Shown: in pieces, positions 43,389 to 51,204 of the stretch
Layout: each line of letters starts with the position of its first letter
Position numbering within the stretch: position 1 is the stretch's first letter
Assembly (NCBI GenBank): GCA_964449115.1
Contig: CAYUXW010000009.1
Location: forward strand, 1-61,697
DNA length: 61,697 bases
Direction of reading: 5' to 3'
Source of the DNA: UBA1783 sp964449115
GTDB lineage: Bacteria > Bacillota_I > Bacilli_A > Erysipelotrichales > Erysipelotrichaceae
Translations under genes and position numbers: made by a program
The notes under the pieces: generated by a model
Told to the model about the DNA's origin: nothing
Seen by the model: the letters and a program-made list of their open reading frames with translations, nothing else
Databases searched by the model: none

Positions 43389-43457
43389 CGAGACGCAAAT
43401 CTTCTTGAAACGAAAATTTTTAAAACATAATTGTTGCAGTTCACGCGCCTCTATTGT
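43389..43457 (-). ncRNA. Structured RNA element, copy 2, likely own transcript
   Basis: On the minus strand GAGGCGC (43451-43445) can pair with GCGUCUC (43396-43390). Conserved blocks are shared with copy 1; the variable middle offers a small hairpin (AACA-AUUA-UGUU). A promoter (43494-43465) would start transcription within a few bases of the 5' arm, which suggests a small RNA rather than a leader. If transcription goes on to 43346, the 5' arm could instead close on the third-copy arm, making an RNA of about 110 bases with paired ends, the general plan of Y RNAs. Function is inferred from position beside a TROVE-like gene. Confidence 0.55.
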
Positions 43458-43464
43458 TGATTTA

Positions 43465-43494
43465 ATATTACATAAATTTATTATTTTTTGTCAA
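43465..43494 (-). promoter_or_regulatory. Promoter of RNA element copy 2
   Basis: On the minus strand TTGACA (43494-43489), 18-base spacer, TAATAT (43470-43465). The predicted start is near 43457, directly before the conserved stem. Confidence 0.6.
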
Positions 43495-43517
43495 TAATAA
43501 AAAAGAAATTAAAATTA

Positions 43518-43984
43518 TCAACCATTTAAATTTTTCCAATAATAATTGTTTTCAAAATACTTATATATTTCTTCCTGTGATTGGAATCTGCTGTTGGTTT
43601 TCTCCCACTTGATATTAAAACCAGCCTTTTTTAAACATCCTCTTAATTCTGCTAATTCCATTCCTTTATAAAATAGATTACCACTATTGACCATAAATTC
43701 AGCATTTTTGTCAAAATATTCTTCCCAGGTACCTCCTCTGACACAGACGATATCTAGTTCTGGTCCGTAAGTGTTATCTTTAAGTTTAATTATTAATTCA
43801 TCTTGCATTACAAAAGTATTATTATTCTCTATTGCCAGGATATAATTATCAAAAGCTCTGCCCATAAAACAGGCATAATCATATTCCATATTTTTTCTGC
43901 CTGTTTCAGCATAGAAACAAGTGTATTTTTATCAGCAACTTTTTCTACTGTAATTTCTACATCCAAATAAATATCCTGCTTCAT
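43518..43984 (-). pseudogene. Frameshifted small protein gene, unknown family
   Basis: On the minus strand AGGAGA eight bases before ATG 43984 opens a frame that reads MKQDIYLDVEITVEKVADKN... for about 31 codons up to a run of six A (43891-43896), then runs into a stop. One more A would join it to the 123-codon frame ending at 43518 (MEYDYACFMGRAFDNY...), which has no ribosome site of its own. The restored protein would be about 155 residues. I recognise no family. It could be a pseudogene, a phase-variable homopolymer or a sequencing error. Confidence 0.6.
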
Positions 43985-44111
43985 AATGGTGTTCTCCTAA
44001 AATTATGTTATCACTCTTTTAAATTATATCAATTTATAAAAAATATAAGTAATGGAAATAGTTTATATTAGATGTATAATTATATATGCTTGAATTAAGG
44101 ATGTGTTAAAG

Positions 44112-46145
44112 ATGAGAGAAAAAATATTAAAGTTGTTTAATAAGAAAAATAGATGGACATTAGAAGAGTTAAGAAAAGAAATAGTTACTGATAGTTCAGC
44201 GAAACTGGTAGAGTTGATGAGAACTTTAAATTCTTTAGTAGATGAAAGAAAATTGGTTAACAATCACGCTTATTACTTCCTTGTAAAAGATGAGGATGTA
44301 GTAGGCAAGGTTAAAGATATTTCCCGATTTGAGTTTTCCATCAGTAATTCAGAAAGAAAAGTTTATGTGGAAAAGAAATATGCCAAAAATGTCTTTGTAG
44401 AAGATGAAGTATTGGCAGTCAAAGAAAAAGGTGTTTGGAAAGTAAAACATATCTTTGCTCATAATATTTATAGAATTACAGGCTATTTTATCAAAATAAA
44501 AGGAAGACTGGTTTTTCATAGTGATATCGATTTTTATCGTGATTTTGAAATTACCAACTTCAATCAATTTAAGATAAATGTTAATGACAGAGTAGTAGTA
44601 AAAGTAATCAAATATGATAATCCAATGCTGGTAGAAATTGAAAAGGTAATTGGCAACAATAAGGAAAAAGGTGTTGATATTACCGCTTTATTGATGAAAA
44701 ACAATATCAGGTTGGAGTTTAGTGACAGGGTTCAAGAAGAGACAAAAAATCTTCCAACAAAAGTAACGGCTAGAGAAATCAAATCAAGAAAGGATTTAAG
44801 GTTTCTTCAAACCTTGACAATCGATGGTGATGATGCCAAAGACTTTGATGATGCCATAAGTATTGTTAAAAATGAGAATGGATACAGTCTATATGTTCAT
44901 ATAGCTGATGTTTCACATTATGTAAAGGAAGGTAGTGCCATTGATAAAGAGGCCTACGCTAGATGTACAAGTATTTATGTCTGTGATAGAGTTGTACCAA
45001 TGCTTCCAATAGAGTTAAGCAATGGAATATGTTCATTAAATGAAAATGTCGAAAGAAATACCATTACCTGTCAGATAGAGATTGATAATCAGGGAAGAAT
45101 TAATTCTTATGCGATTTATCCAAGTGTTATTTTTTCTGATCGCAGATGTACCTACAATAAGGTAAATGAATGTCTGGATGGTAATGAAACGGTCTTAGAA
45201 GAATGTGCCAGTTTACAAGAGATGATTAATAATATGGCTGATTGTGCTAGATTGCTGGAAAAACAGGCAAGACTAAGAGGAAGTATTGAATTTGTCAGCA
45301 TGGAACCAATTATCGAGTTGAATAAAAAAGGCAAAGCAATCAATGTAACCTTAAGAGAATTGGGTAAAGCAGAAAATATTATCGAGCAGTTTATGATTGC
45401 TGCCAATGTCTGTGTTGCCAGCTATATGGATGATAATAATCTTCCTTCAATGTATCGTATTCACCTATACCCAGATTATGAAGATTTATTAAAATTAAAA
45501 AACATTTGTGCCAACTTTAATATTGATGTAAACATTGAAGAAATAACTCCAGCGACTATTCAAAAGCTACTTGATAGTATTGAAGAGGAAAGTGTTTATG
45601 TAGCAATCAGCAATATCGCTTTAAGAACAATGCAAAAGGCTAGATACAGCAATGAGTGTCTGGGACATTTTGGTCTGTCATTAGATCAGTATTGTCATTT
45701 TACTGCTCCAATAAGAAGATATTCAGATTTGGTAGTGCATAGAATGTTAAGAAAATATCTGTTCGATAATTTCCAGGGAAATAAAGAGAAAGATTTTTCC
45801 AAGATTGAAAAACAGGCTTTACAGATGTCTAATAAAGAAATTGACGCAATTATGGTTGAAAGAGAAGTAAACGACTACAAGATTGCTGAATATATGGAAA
45901 GCTTTATCGGAGATGTTTTTGAAGGCACAATAGTATCAGTATTGGAATTTGGTTTCTTTGTGCAGTTGGACAATTCAGTAGAAGGTTTGGTACCTGTAAG
46001 AACGCTGTTTGGATATTATGAATACCAGGAAAAGAGTATGAGTCTGATAAGTCCAAGAAAAACTTATACTATTGGCAATAGAGTAAAAGTAAAAGTTACC
46101 GATGTAAATGTTTCCAAAGGTCAGATTGGTTTTGAAATAGCGTAA
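44112..46145 (+). CDS. rnr: Ribonuclease R
   Basis: 3'-5' exoribonuclease. The 677-residue protein has an N-terminal winged helix (WTLEELRKEI), cold-shock domains, the RNB catalytic centre DGDDAKDFDDAISI with its Asp cluster, ...RYSDLVVHRMLRKYL, and a C-terminal S1 domain (FEGTIVSVLEFGFFVQLDNSVEGLV). It stops soon after S1; the usual long Lys-rich tail is absent. ATG 44112 lies ten bases after AAGGA. It is away from secG/smpB, its usual neighbours, and 1.1 kb from the TROVE-like gene. Ro60 homologues elsewhere work with 3' exonucleases (PNPase), so the proximity is of interest. Confidence 0.95.
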   Translation: MREKILKLFNKKNRWTLEELRKEIVTDSSAKLVELMRTLNSLVDERKLVNNHAYYFLVKDEDVVGKVKDISRFEFSISNSERKVYVEKKYAKNVFVEDEVLAVKEKGVWKVKHIFAHNIYRITGYFIKIKGRLVFHSDIDFYRDFEITNFNQFKINVNDRVVVKVIKYDNPMLVEIEKVIGNNKEKGVDITALLMKNNIRLEFSDRVQEETKNLPTKVTAREIKSRKDLRFLQTLTIDGDDAKDFDDAISIVKNENGYSLYVHIADVSHYVKEGSAIDKEAYARCTSIYVCDRVVPMLPIELSNGICSLNENVERNTITCQIEIDNQGRINSYAIYPSVIFSDRRCTYNKVNECLDGNETVLEECASLQEMINNMADCARLLEKQARLRGSIEFVSMEPIIELNKKGKAINVTLRELGKAENIIEQFMIAANVCVASYMDDNNLPSMYRIHLYPDYEDLLKLKNICANFNIDVNIEEITPATIQKLLDSIEEESVYVAISNIALRTMQKARYSNECLGHFGLSLDQYCHFTAPIRRYSDLVVHRMLRKYLFDNFQGNKEKDFSKIEKQALQMSNKEIDAIMVEREVNDYKIAEYMESFIGDVFEGTIVSVLEFGFFVQLDNSVEGLVPVRTLFGYYEYQEKSMSLISPRKTYTIGNRVKVKVTDVNVSKGQIGFEIA

Positions 46146-46174
46146 AATAATAAAAGGGTTTTTAATAATTTTTA

Positions 46175-46202
46175 TTGACAATGTTCATAAATAAAATATA
46201 CT
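46175..46202 (+). promoter_or_regulatory. Promoter of the Cys-repeat protein gene
   Basis: TTGACA (46175-46180), 16-base spacer, TATACT (46197-46202), about 50 bases before the start codon; GAGGAAG is the ribosome site. Confidence 0.65.
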
Positions 46203-46253
46203 TATCTTATTAGATAGAGAGATTTAAATATCCCTATAGTGTGAGGAAGTAAA

Positions 46254-47579
46254 ATGAAAAAGAATAAAAAATACATAATGATATTAATGTTAGCTATTCT
46301 TTCTTTAGTTGTAGTTATTTTATTTTTGAATAGAAAACATAATGAAGTAAGGCCTACAATTAAATTTATAGAAAATTGGCAAGTAAGAGAAGAACCATTA
46401 GTTACAAAAGAAGCATTTACAGTAATAAATGGAGAAGGATGGAAGATAACTACAAATCCGGAGACAATTGATATTTCTTTGCCTGGTAATTACTCTTTTA
46501 CAGTAACCTTAACTAAAGGCAAGGAAAGCATAAGCACTGGTGCAACTTTAGTAGTAACCATAGAAGAACCGACAAATCATGAACATACTTTTGGTTCCTT
46601 GCTAAATTATGAAGGTTGGTCTAATTGGACAGTTATAAAAGAAGCAACTTGTACCGAAGATGGCATTAAGGAAAGAACAAGAACTTGTAATGATTGTGGT
46701 TTTGTAGAAAAACAAACTGAAGTGATTGCTGCCACTGGTCACAAATATGATAATGGCACCATTACAAAAAATCCAACTTGTACTGAAACAGGTTTAAAAG
46801 TATTCACTTGTACAAAGTGTAAAGAAAAAAAGCAAGAAACAATAAATGCTTTAGGGCATAATTGGTCTTCTTGGAACACTATAAAGCAAGCAACTTGCAC
46901 TAGTGAAGGAAAGGAAACGAGAAGTTGTAGTCGATGTAATCTAACAGAAACTAAGACTATATCTGCTTTAGGTCACAGTTATGGAAACTGGATTGTTACA
47001 GTTCAAGCAACTTGTACTCAAGGTGGTTCAAGAGAAAAAGTATGCAGCAATTGTAATCATAAAATTGTAGAAACCCTTAATCCACTAGGACATAATTGGT
47101 CAGATTGGGTTATAACCCAGCAACCAACTTGTACTAGCGAGGGAAATAGAACTAGAACTTGTAGTAGATGTAATGAAACAGATTCAGAAAAAATTATGCC
47201 ACTGGGACATAATTGGACTGATTGGGAAATAACACAAGCAGAAACATGTACTACATCAGGTAGTAAAAAAAGAACTTGTAGTCGTTGTAGCTTAGTAGAA
47301 ACAAAAACAATTTCACCACATCCTCATAATCTAACTTATGATTATGGCGCAACAACAGATCAAATACTAGCTTATCGCTATGAGTGTTTACAGTGTGGTT
47401 GGACTACAGCAGAACATGCTTGGAATAATACTGCTTGGAATGAATATTATGCTCACTTCACCCAGAGTGGTTGTCAAATAGGCTTTAAGTTGTGTGAAAA
47501 AAGATACCCTAAATGCTTGGAATGTGGACAGATATTTACAGATTTACCTCCTGGTTGGGCTTGTGCAATTTTTGATTAA
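46254..47579 (+). CDS. Membrane-anchored protein with six Cys-rich repeats
   Basis: A 441-residue protein: basic start and one membrane helix (about 7-26), a linker, a beta-sandwich-like region (about 35-105), then six tandem repeats of about 39 residues from about 118 to 352 of the form W-x2-W-x5-A-TCT-x2-G-x4-R-x-C-x2-C-x9-I-x-ALGH. Each has three cysteines (TCT and CxxC). A seventh, degenerate unit and a Cys/Trp-rich tail follow (ECLQCGWTTAEHAWNN). The repeats could bind metal or form disulfides outside the cell. Such repeats occur in surface proteins of gut Firmicutes; the function is unknown. Confidence 0.75.
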   Translation: MKKNKKYIMILMLAILSLVVVILFLNRKHNEVRPTIKFIENWQVREEPLVTKEAFTVINGEGWKITTNPETIDISLPGNYSFTVTLTKGKESISTGATLVVTIEEPTNHEHTFGSLLNYEGWSNWTVIKEATCTEDGIKERTRTCNDCGFVEKQTEVIAATGHKYDNGTITKNPTCTETGLKVFTCTKCKEKKQETINALGHNWSSWNTIKQATCTSEGKETRSCSRCNLTETKTISALGHSYGNWIVTVQATCTQGGSREKVCSNCNHKIVETLNPLGHNWSDWVITQQPTCTSEGNRTRTCSRCNETDSEKIMPLGHNWTDWEITQAETCTTSGSKKRTCSRCSLVETKTISPHPHNLTYDYGATTDQILAYRYECLQCGWTTAEHAWNNTAWNEYYAHFTQSGCQIGFKLCEKRYPKCLECGQIFTDLPPGWACAIFD

Positions 47580-47611
47580 CAAAAAAATTTATTCAAATAA
47601 CAAATATAAAT

Positions 47612-47634
47612 AAGGGCTAGCAATAGTCCTTTTG
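47612..47634 (+). terminator. Probable terminator
   Basis: AAGGGCTA-GCAA-TAGTCCTT forms an 8-bp stem with one G-T pair. The T-run is short (TTTTG). Confidence 0.5.
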
Positions 47635-47671
47635 TAATTTAGAAAAAAATATAAATTTTTTAAAAAAACTA

Positions 47672-47700
47672 TTGACTTACATTTTAAACTCTTGTAATAT
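47672..47700 (+). promoter_or_regulatory. Promoter of the nucleotidyltransferase gene
   Basis: TTGACT (47672-47677), 17-base spacer, TAATAT (47695-47700), 50 bases before the start. Confidence 0.7.
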
Positions 47701-47750
47701 GTAGCGATTTATATAATTTAATTGTTGAGTAAAGAAAGGAAAAAGATAAT

Positions 47751-48449
47751 ATGTACAAATTTTTAGATGACAAAGAGTTATTAACAAAACTAAAAAGATT
47801 CGATGGTGATTTAATGCAAGATTTATGCCATACATTGAAAGAGAAATATGACATAGGAGCAAATTTTAATCTAGTAGGTAGTGGAGCCAGAAACTTAATT
47901 ACTCAAAATGCTAAAGAACCTATTGATTTAGATTACAATTTAAAAATTGTCAGATGTGAAGATATTAATGATTGCAAAGTGATTAAAGAAAATGTTAGAA
48001 AAGCATTAAATGCTGTACTTAAAAGCTATGGTTTATATGATTGTGAAGATTCTACAACAGCTTTAACAACTAAAACAATGTATATTGATGAAAAAGGAAA
48101 TGTTAACAATCATATTTATTTAATGTTTTCGAATGGTTATTTTAAAAGTGCTACACCTTTTTCGATAGATGTATGTATTATCTGTGAAAGTGCTGAAGTT
48201 TATTGTCGATTGATTCATGACAAGACAGGATTTGTGATGAAAGACAGGTATTTTTGGAACTTGGCTCCAGAATCTAAAAATGTTGATAAAAAAGCTAAGA
48301 AAATCAAGAACCAAGGAGAATGGCTTTTAGTGAGGGAAGAATACTTGAAATTGAAAAATAAATACTTGAGAAATTATGACAAGAATAAGACTTCATTTGT
48401 TTGTTATATTGAAGCAGTAAATAATGTTTACAACAATATTTATAACTAA
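47751..48449 (+). CDS. Putative nucleotidyltransferase-fold protein
   Basis: A 232-residue soluble protein. NLVGSGARNLI...PIDLDYNLKI gives G43-S44 and D59-x-D61, the pol-beta-type nucleotidyltransferase motif, and D140 in TPFSIDVCII stands where the third carboxylate is expected. The rest is not like tRNA CCA, kanamycin or CD-NTase enzymes that I can recognise by eye. AGAAAGGAAAAAG precedes the start. It has its own promoter and no clear partner gene, so neither a toxin-antitoxin nor an anti-phage role is supported. Catalysis is likely; the substrate is unknown. Confidence 0.6.
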   Translation: MYKFLDDKELLTKLKRFDGDLMQDLCHTLKEKYDIGANFNLVGSGARNLITQNAKEPIDLDYNLKIVRCEDINDCKVIKENVRKALNAVLKSYGLYDCEDSTTALTTKTMYIDEKGNVNNHIYLMFSNGYFKSATPFSIDVCIICESAEVYCRLIHDKTGFVMKDRYFWNLAPESKNVDKKAKKIKNQGEWLLVREEYLKLKNKYLRNYDKNKTSFVCYIEAVNNVYNNIYN

Positions 48450-48561
48450 ATGATAGTTGTGTTAATATTAGAATATGGAAAATAGATTATTTAATTGCAT
48501 GAATTAGTAATTAAAAATTATGTTTCCTTAATTAATTCTAATAAGTAGAAAGAGTGAAAAT

Positions 48562-49542
48562 ATGGAAAATAAAAGAGAAAGTAAAAATATATTTGTCTTA
48601 GGATGTGGAAGATGGGGTAGTTTTATTGCTTGGTATTTAGATAATATTGGACATAACGTTAAACTATATGGCCGAGAAAGTTCTAAAAACATGCAACGCT
48701 TTATGGAAACAAGAAAAAACGATTATATTACCCTTCCAGAATCAATAACATTAACTAATAATTTAGAAGACATTAAAGATGCAGATTATGTAGTTGTTTC
48801 AGTAGGTTCTCAAAGTTTAAGTGGAGCACTTAAAGAAGTAAAAGAATTGGAAATTAAAGATAAAACATTTATTTTATGTATGAAAGGTATCGAAATAGAA
48901 TCGGGCAAAAGATTATCCCAGATAGCTGAAGAAAATCTTGATGAAAGTAATAAAATTGCTGTATGGTTGGGACCAGGTCATGTTCAGGAGTTTTATCGTG
49001 GGGTTCCTAACTGTATGGTCATTGATAGTAAAGATGACAAGGTAATAAACGATATTATTGAAAACATTTCCAGTGATTTAATTAGATTCTATTATGGTAC
49101 AGATTTAATTGGTAACGAAATAGGAGCAGCAGCTAAAAACGTTATTGGTATTGCGGCGGGAATGCTTGATGGTTTTGATTTAACCTCTTTAAAAGGTGCT
49201 CTGATGGCCAGGGGAACAATGGAAATTTCCAGACTTATTACTGCAATGGGTGGAAAACCAAGTACAGTATACGGATTATGTCATTTAGGTGACTACGAAG
49301 CCACACTGTTTTCCAACCATAGTCAGAATCTGACCTTTGGTAGAAAATTTATCACGAAAGAGCCTTATGAAAAATTAGCTGAAGGATACTATACGGTAAA
49401 AGCTTTGAAAAAACTGGGTGAAAAATATTATGTTGTTTTACCAATAACAGAAGCTGTTTATCGTATATTATATGAAAATAAAGATCCAAAAAGAGAATTG
49501 GACAAACTTTTCCAAAGAAGTTTAAAGGATGAATTTATTTAA
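48562..49542 (+). CDS. gpsA: NAD(P)-dependent glycerol-3-phosphate dehydrogenase
   Basis: Makes sn-glycerol-3-phosphate for phospholipids. The 326-residue protein has the Rossmann motif FVLGCGRWGSFIAWYL, then VVVSVGSQSL, WLGPGHVQEF (the usual PS-hA-E segment is altered), and EIGAAAKNVIGIAAGMLDG with the catalytic Lys. The C-terminal helical domain GDYEATLF...N fits too. It differs from standard GpsA in several places, so it may be a second, diverged enzyme of the family. It is 15 bases before an SGNH hydrolase gene. Confidence 0.85.
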   Translation: MENKRESKNIFVLGCGRWGSFIAWYLDNIGHNVKLYGRESSKNMQRFMETRKNDYITLPESITLTNNLEDIKDADYVVVSVGSQSLSGALKEVKELEIKDKTFILCMKGIEIESGKRLSQIAEENLDESNKIAVWLGPGHVQEFYRGVPNCMVIDSKDDKVINDIIENISSDLIRFYYGTDLIGNEIGAAAKNVIGIAAGMLDGFDLTSLKGALMARGTMEISRLITAMGGKPSTVYGLCHLGDYEATLFSNHSQNLTFGRKFITKEPYEKLAEGYYTVKALKKLGEKYYVVLPITEAVYRILYENKDPKRELDKLFQRSLKDEFI

Positions 49543-49557
49543 AAAGAAAGGCAAAAG

Positions 49558-50271
49558 ATGAACTGGGGATTATTTGTTGTTGAATTGCTGATAATAATGA
49601 CAATGGTAATTTTACTATATTTAAATGGTTATTCTGGTTTAAGAAAAATACCCAAAGTTAAAAAGAACCAGATAAAAGTAGCCTGTGTAGGCAATAGCAT
49701 TACCTATGGTTTTGGTATCGGCAATTGGCCAAAATATAATTATCCAAAACAATTACAGAAATTATTAGGAAAAGATTACTGTGTAGCGAACTTTGGTTTG
49801 AGTGGAAGCTGTGTTGGCGCTTTTGCTGATCTGCCATATAAGAGAACTAAAGTATATAAAAAATCATTGGAATATGAGGCTGATATATTAGTGTTTATGC
49901 TAGGTTCAAATGATTCAAAATATCAGAACTGGACAAATAAAGAACAATTTAAACAGGAATATCTGACTTTATTAAACACCTATAAAAAGGATGAAGATAT
50001 AAAAATATATATATGTACAATTGCCAGAGCCTTTTCCTCTGATAATAACTCACCTTTGACAAACTTTAAGATTCAACCAGAAATGGTAGGAAAAATAGCT
50101 GAAGTTATTAAGGAAATAGCAACTGAAAATGGTTATCATCTAATAGATATTAATAATCTGACTACCCATAACCACGAGTGGTTCAGTGATGATAATATTC
50201 ATCCCAATAAAGATGGTGCTCTAGCCATAGCTGAAGAGATATACAAAAATATAAAAAATGAAGCGATATAG
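49558..50271 (+). CDS. Membrane-anchored SGNH/GDSL hydrolase, copy 1
   Basis: A 237-residue protein with an N-terminal membrane helix (about 4-24), then block I CVGNSITYGFGIGNW (GNS in place of GDS, Ser nucleophile S47), the Gly block NFGLSGSCVG, block III MLGSNDSKY and the C-terminal D-x2-H in DDNIHPNKDG. The family removes acyl groups from sugars or lipids. The active site would face outward. It shares a transcript with gpsA and has a paralogue 158 bases downstream. Confidence 0.85.
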   Translation: MNWGLFVVELLIIMTMVILLYLNGYSGLRKIPKVKKNQIKVACVGNSITYGFGIGNWPKYNYPKQLQKLLGKDYCVANFGLSGSCVGAFADLPYKRTKVYKKSLEYEADILVFMLGSNDSKYQNWTNKEQFKQEYLTLLNTYKKDEDIKIYICTIARAFSSDNNSPLTNFKIQPEMVGKIAEVIKEIATENGYHLIDINNLTTHNHEWFSDDNIHPNKDGALAIAEEIYKNIKNEAI

Positions 50272-50284
50272 TTTCGTTTTTTTA
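50257..50284 (+). terminator. Probable terminator over the end of SGNH copy 1
   Basis: AATGAAGC pairs with GTTTCGTT (two G-T pairs), followed by seven T. The left arm is in the last codons of the gene. Confidence 0.55.
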
Positions 50285-50429
50285 TTTATATAAAATGGTA
50301 GAAAATAGTTTTTGTAAAAATATGTCTCTGGAAGTTGTATAATGTAAATAGTGTTCAATAAGAAATGTACTTAGTATAATAATAGGTAGAAAAAAAATTA
50401 AAAGATTAGTTTATCTAAAGGGATTATCT

Positions 50430-51155
50430 ATGGATAAGATGGAAGTTATATTTATTTTAATTGCATTGGCAGCAATACTTTTAGTAAGGTTCTTATATCA
50501 GAATGGGTTTTCTGGAGCCAAAGTTAATCCGGAAGTTAAAGAAAAACAAATAAAAGTAGCCTGTGTGGGTGATAGTATTACTTATGGCTTTGGTATTAAG
50601 AATTGGCCAAAAAACAATTATCCAACACAGCTTCAAAATTTGTTAGGCGATAATTTTAATGTCGCAAATTTTGGTGTCAGTGGCTGCTGTGTTGGAAGGA
50701 AAACGGAATTATCATTTTTTAAAACAAAAACATATTTAGATTCATTGGAATATAAGGCTGATATTTTAATATTGATGATGGGCTCAAATGATTCCATAGC
50801 TTTTAACTGGACTAACAGAGATAAATTTAAAGAAGAATATTTGCATCTGTTAGAAACTTATGTGAAAGATGAAGACATAAAAGTGTATTTATGTACCGTT
50901 TCAAAAGCTTATTTTCCCAAGGGGCGAACAACAGGAATGACCAACTTTGGTATTCAACCCAAAATAATCGAGACAATTGTTGAAATAATCAAAGAGATAG
51001 CCACTGAAAGAAATTATGAGTTAATTGATATCTATAAGATAACTTCCCAAAATTATGACTGGTTTAAAAAAGATAAAGTTCACCCCAATAAAGATGGAGC
51101 ACTGGCCATAGCGGAAGAAGTTTATAGAAAAATCAAAACAAATGAACAGCCGTAA
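50430..51155 (+). CDS. Membrane-anchored SGNH/GDSL hydrolase, copy 2
   Basis: A 241-residue paralogue of the 49558 gene, aligned along its whole length: membrane helix (about 5-23), CVGDSITYGFGIKNW (with the standard GDS), NFGVSGCCVG, MMGSNDSIAF, and KDKVHPNKDGA. It keeps a full catalytic set. The 158-base gap before it has a terminator and several TATAAT-like sites, so it may be separately expressed. The two probably act on different positions of one envelope polymer or on two substrates; that is inference. Confidence 0.86.
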   Translation: MDKMEVIFILIALAAILLVRFLYQNGFSGAKVNPEVKEKQIKVACVGDSITYGFGIKNWPKNNYPTQLQNLLGDNFNVANFGVSGCCVGRKTELSFFKTKTYLDSLEYKADILILMMGSNDSIAFNWTNRDKFKEEYLHLLETYVKDEDIKVYLCTVSKAYFPKGRTTGMTNFGIQPKIIETIVEIIKEIATERNYELIDIYKITSQNYDWFKKDKVHPNKDGALAIAEEVYRKIKTNEQP

Positions 51156-51204
51156 GGTGTATAATATAAATAGTATTAATTAAGTAGAAAAGGAGAAATT
51201 GTAT

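Noticed and set aside
43049..43517. Lysine riboswitch or c-di-GMP (GEMM) riboswitch in the repeated element
   Set aside because: The 5' AUAGAGGCGCG resembles the start of the lysine riboswitch, and GACGCAAA on the plus strand resembles GEMM, but the rest of either consensus is absent, the element is only about 65 bases, and the neighbouring gene does not fit.
40750..44000. tmRNA (ssrA) near smpB
   Set aside because: No tRNA-like ends, CCA-proximal stem or tag-peptide frame was recognised in the gaps around smpB.
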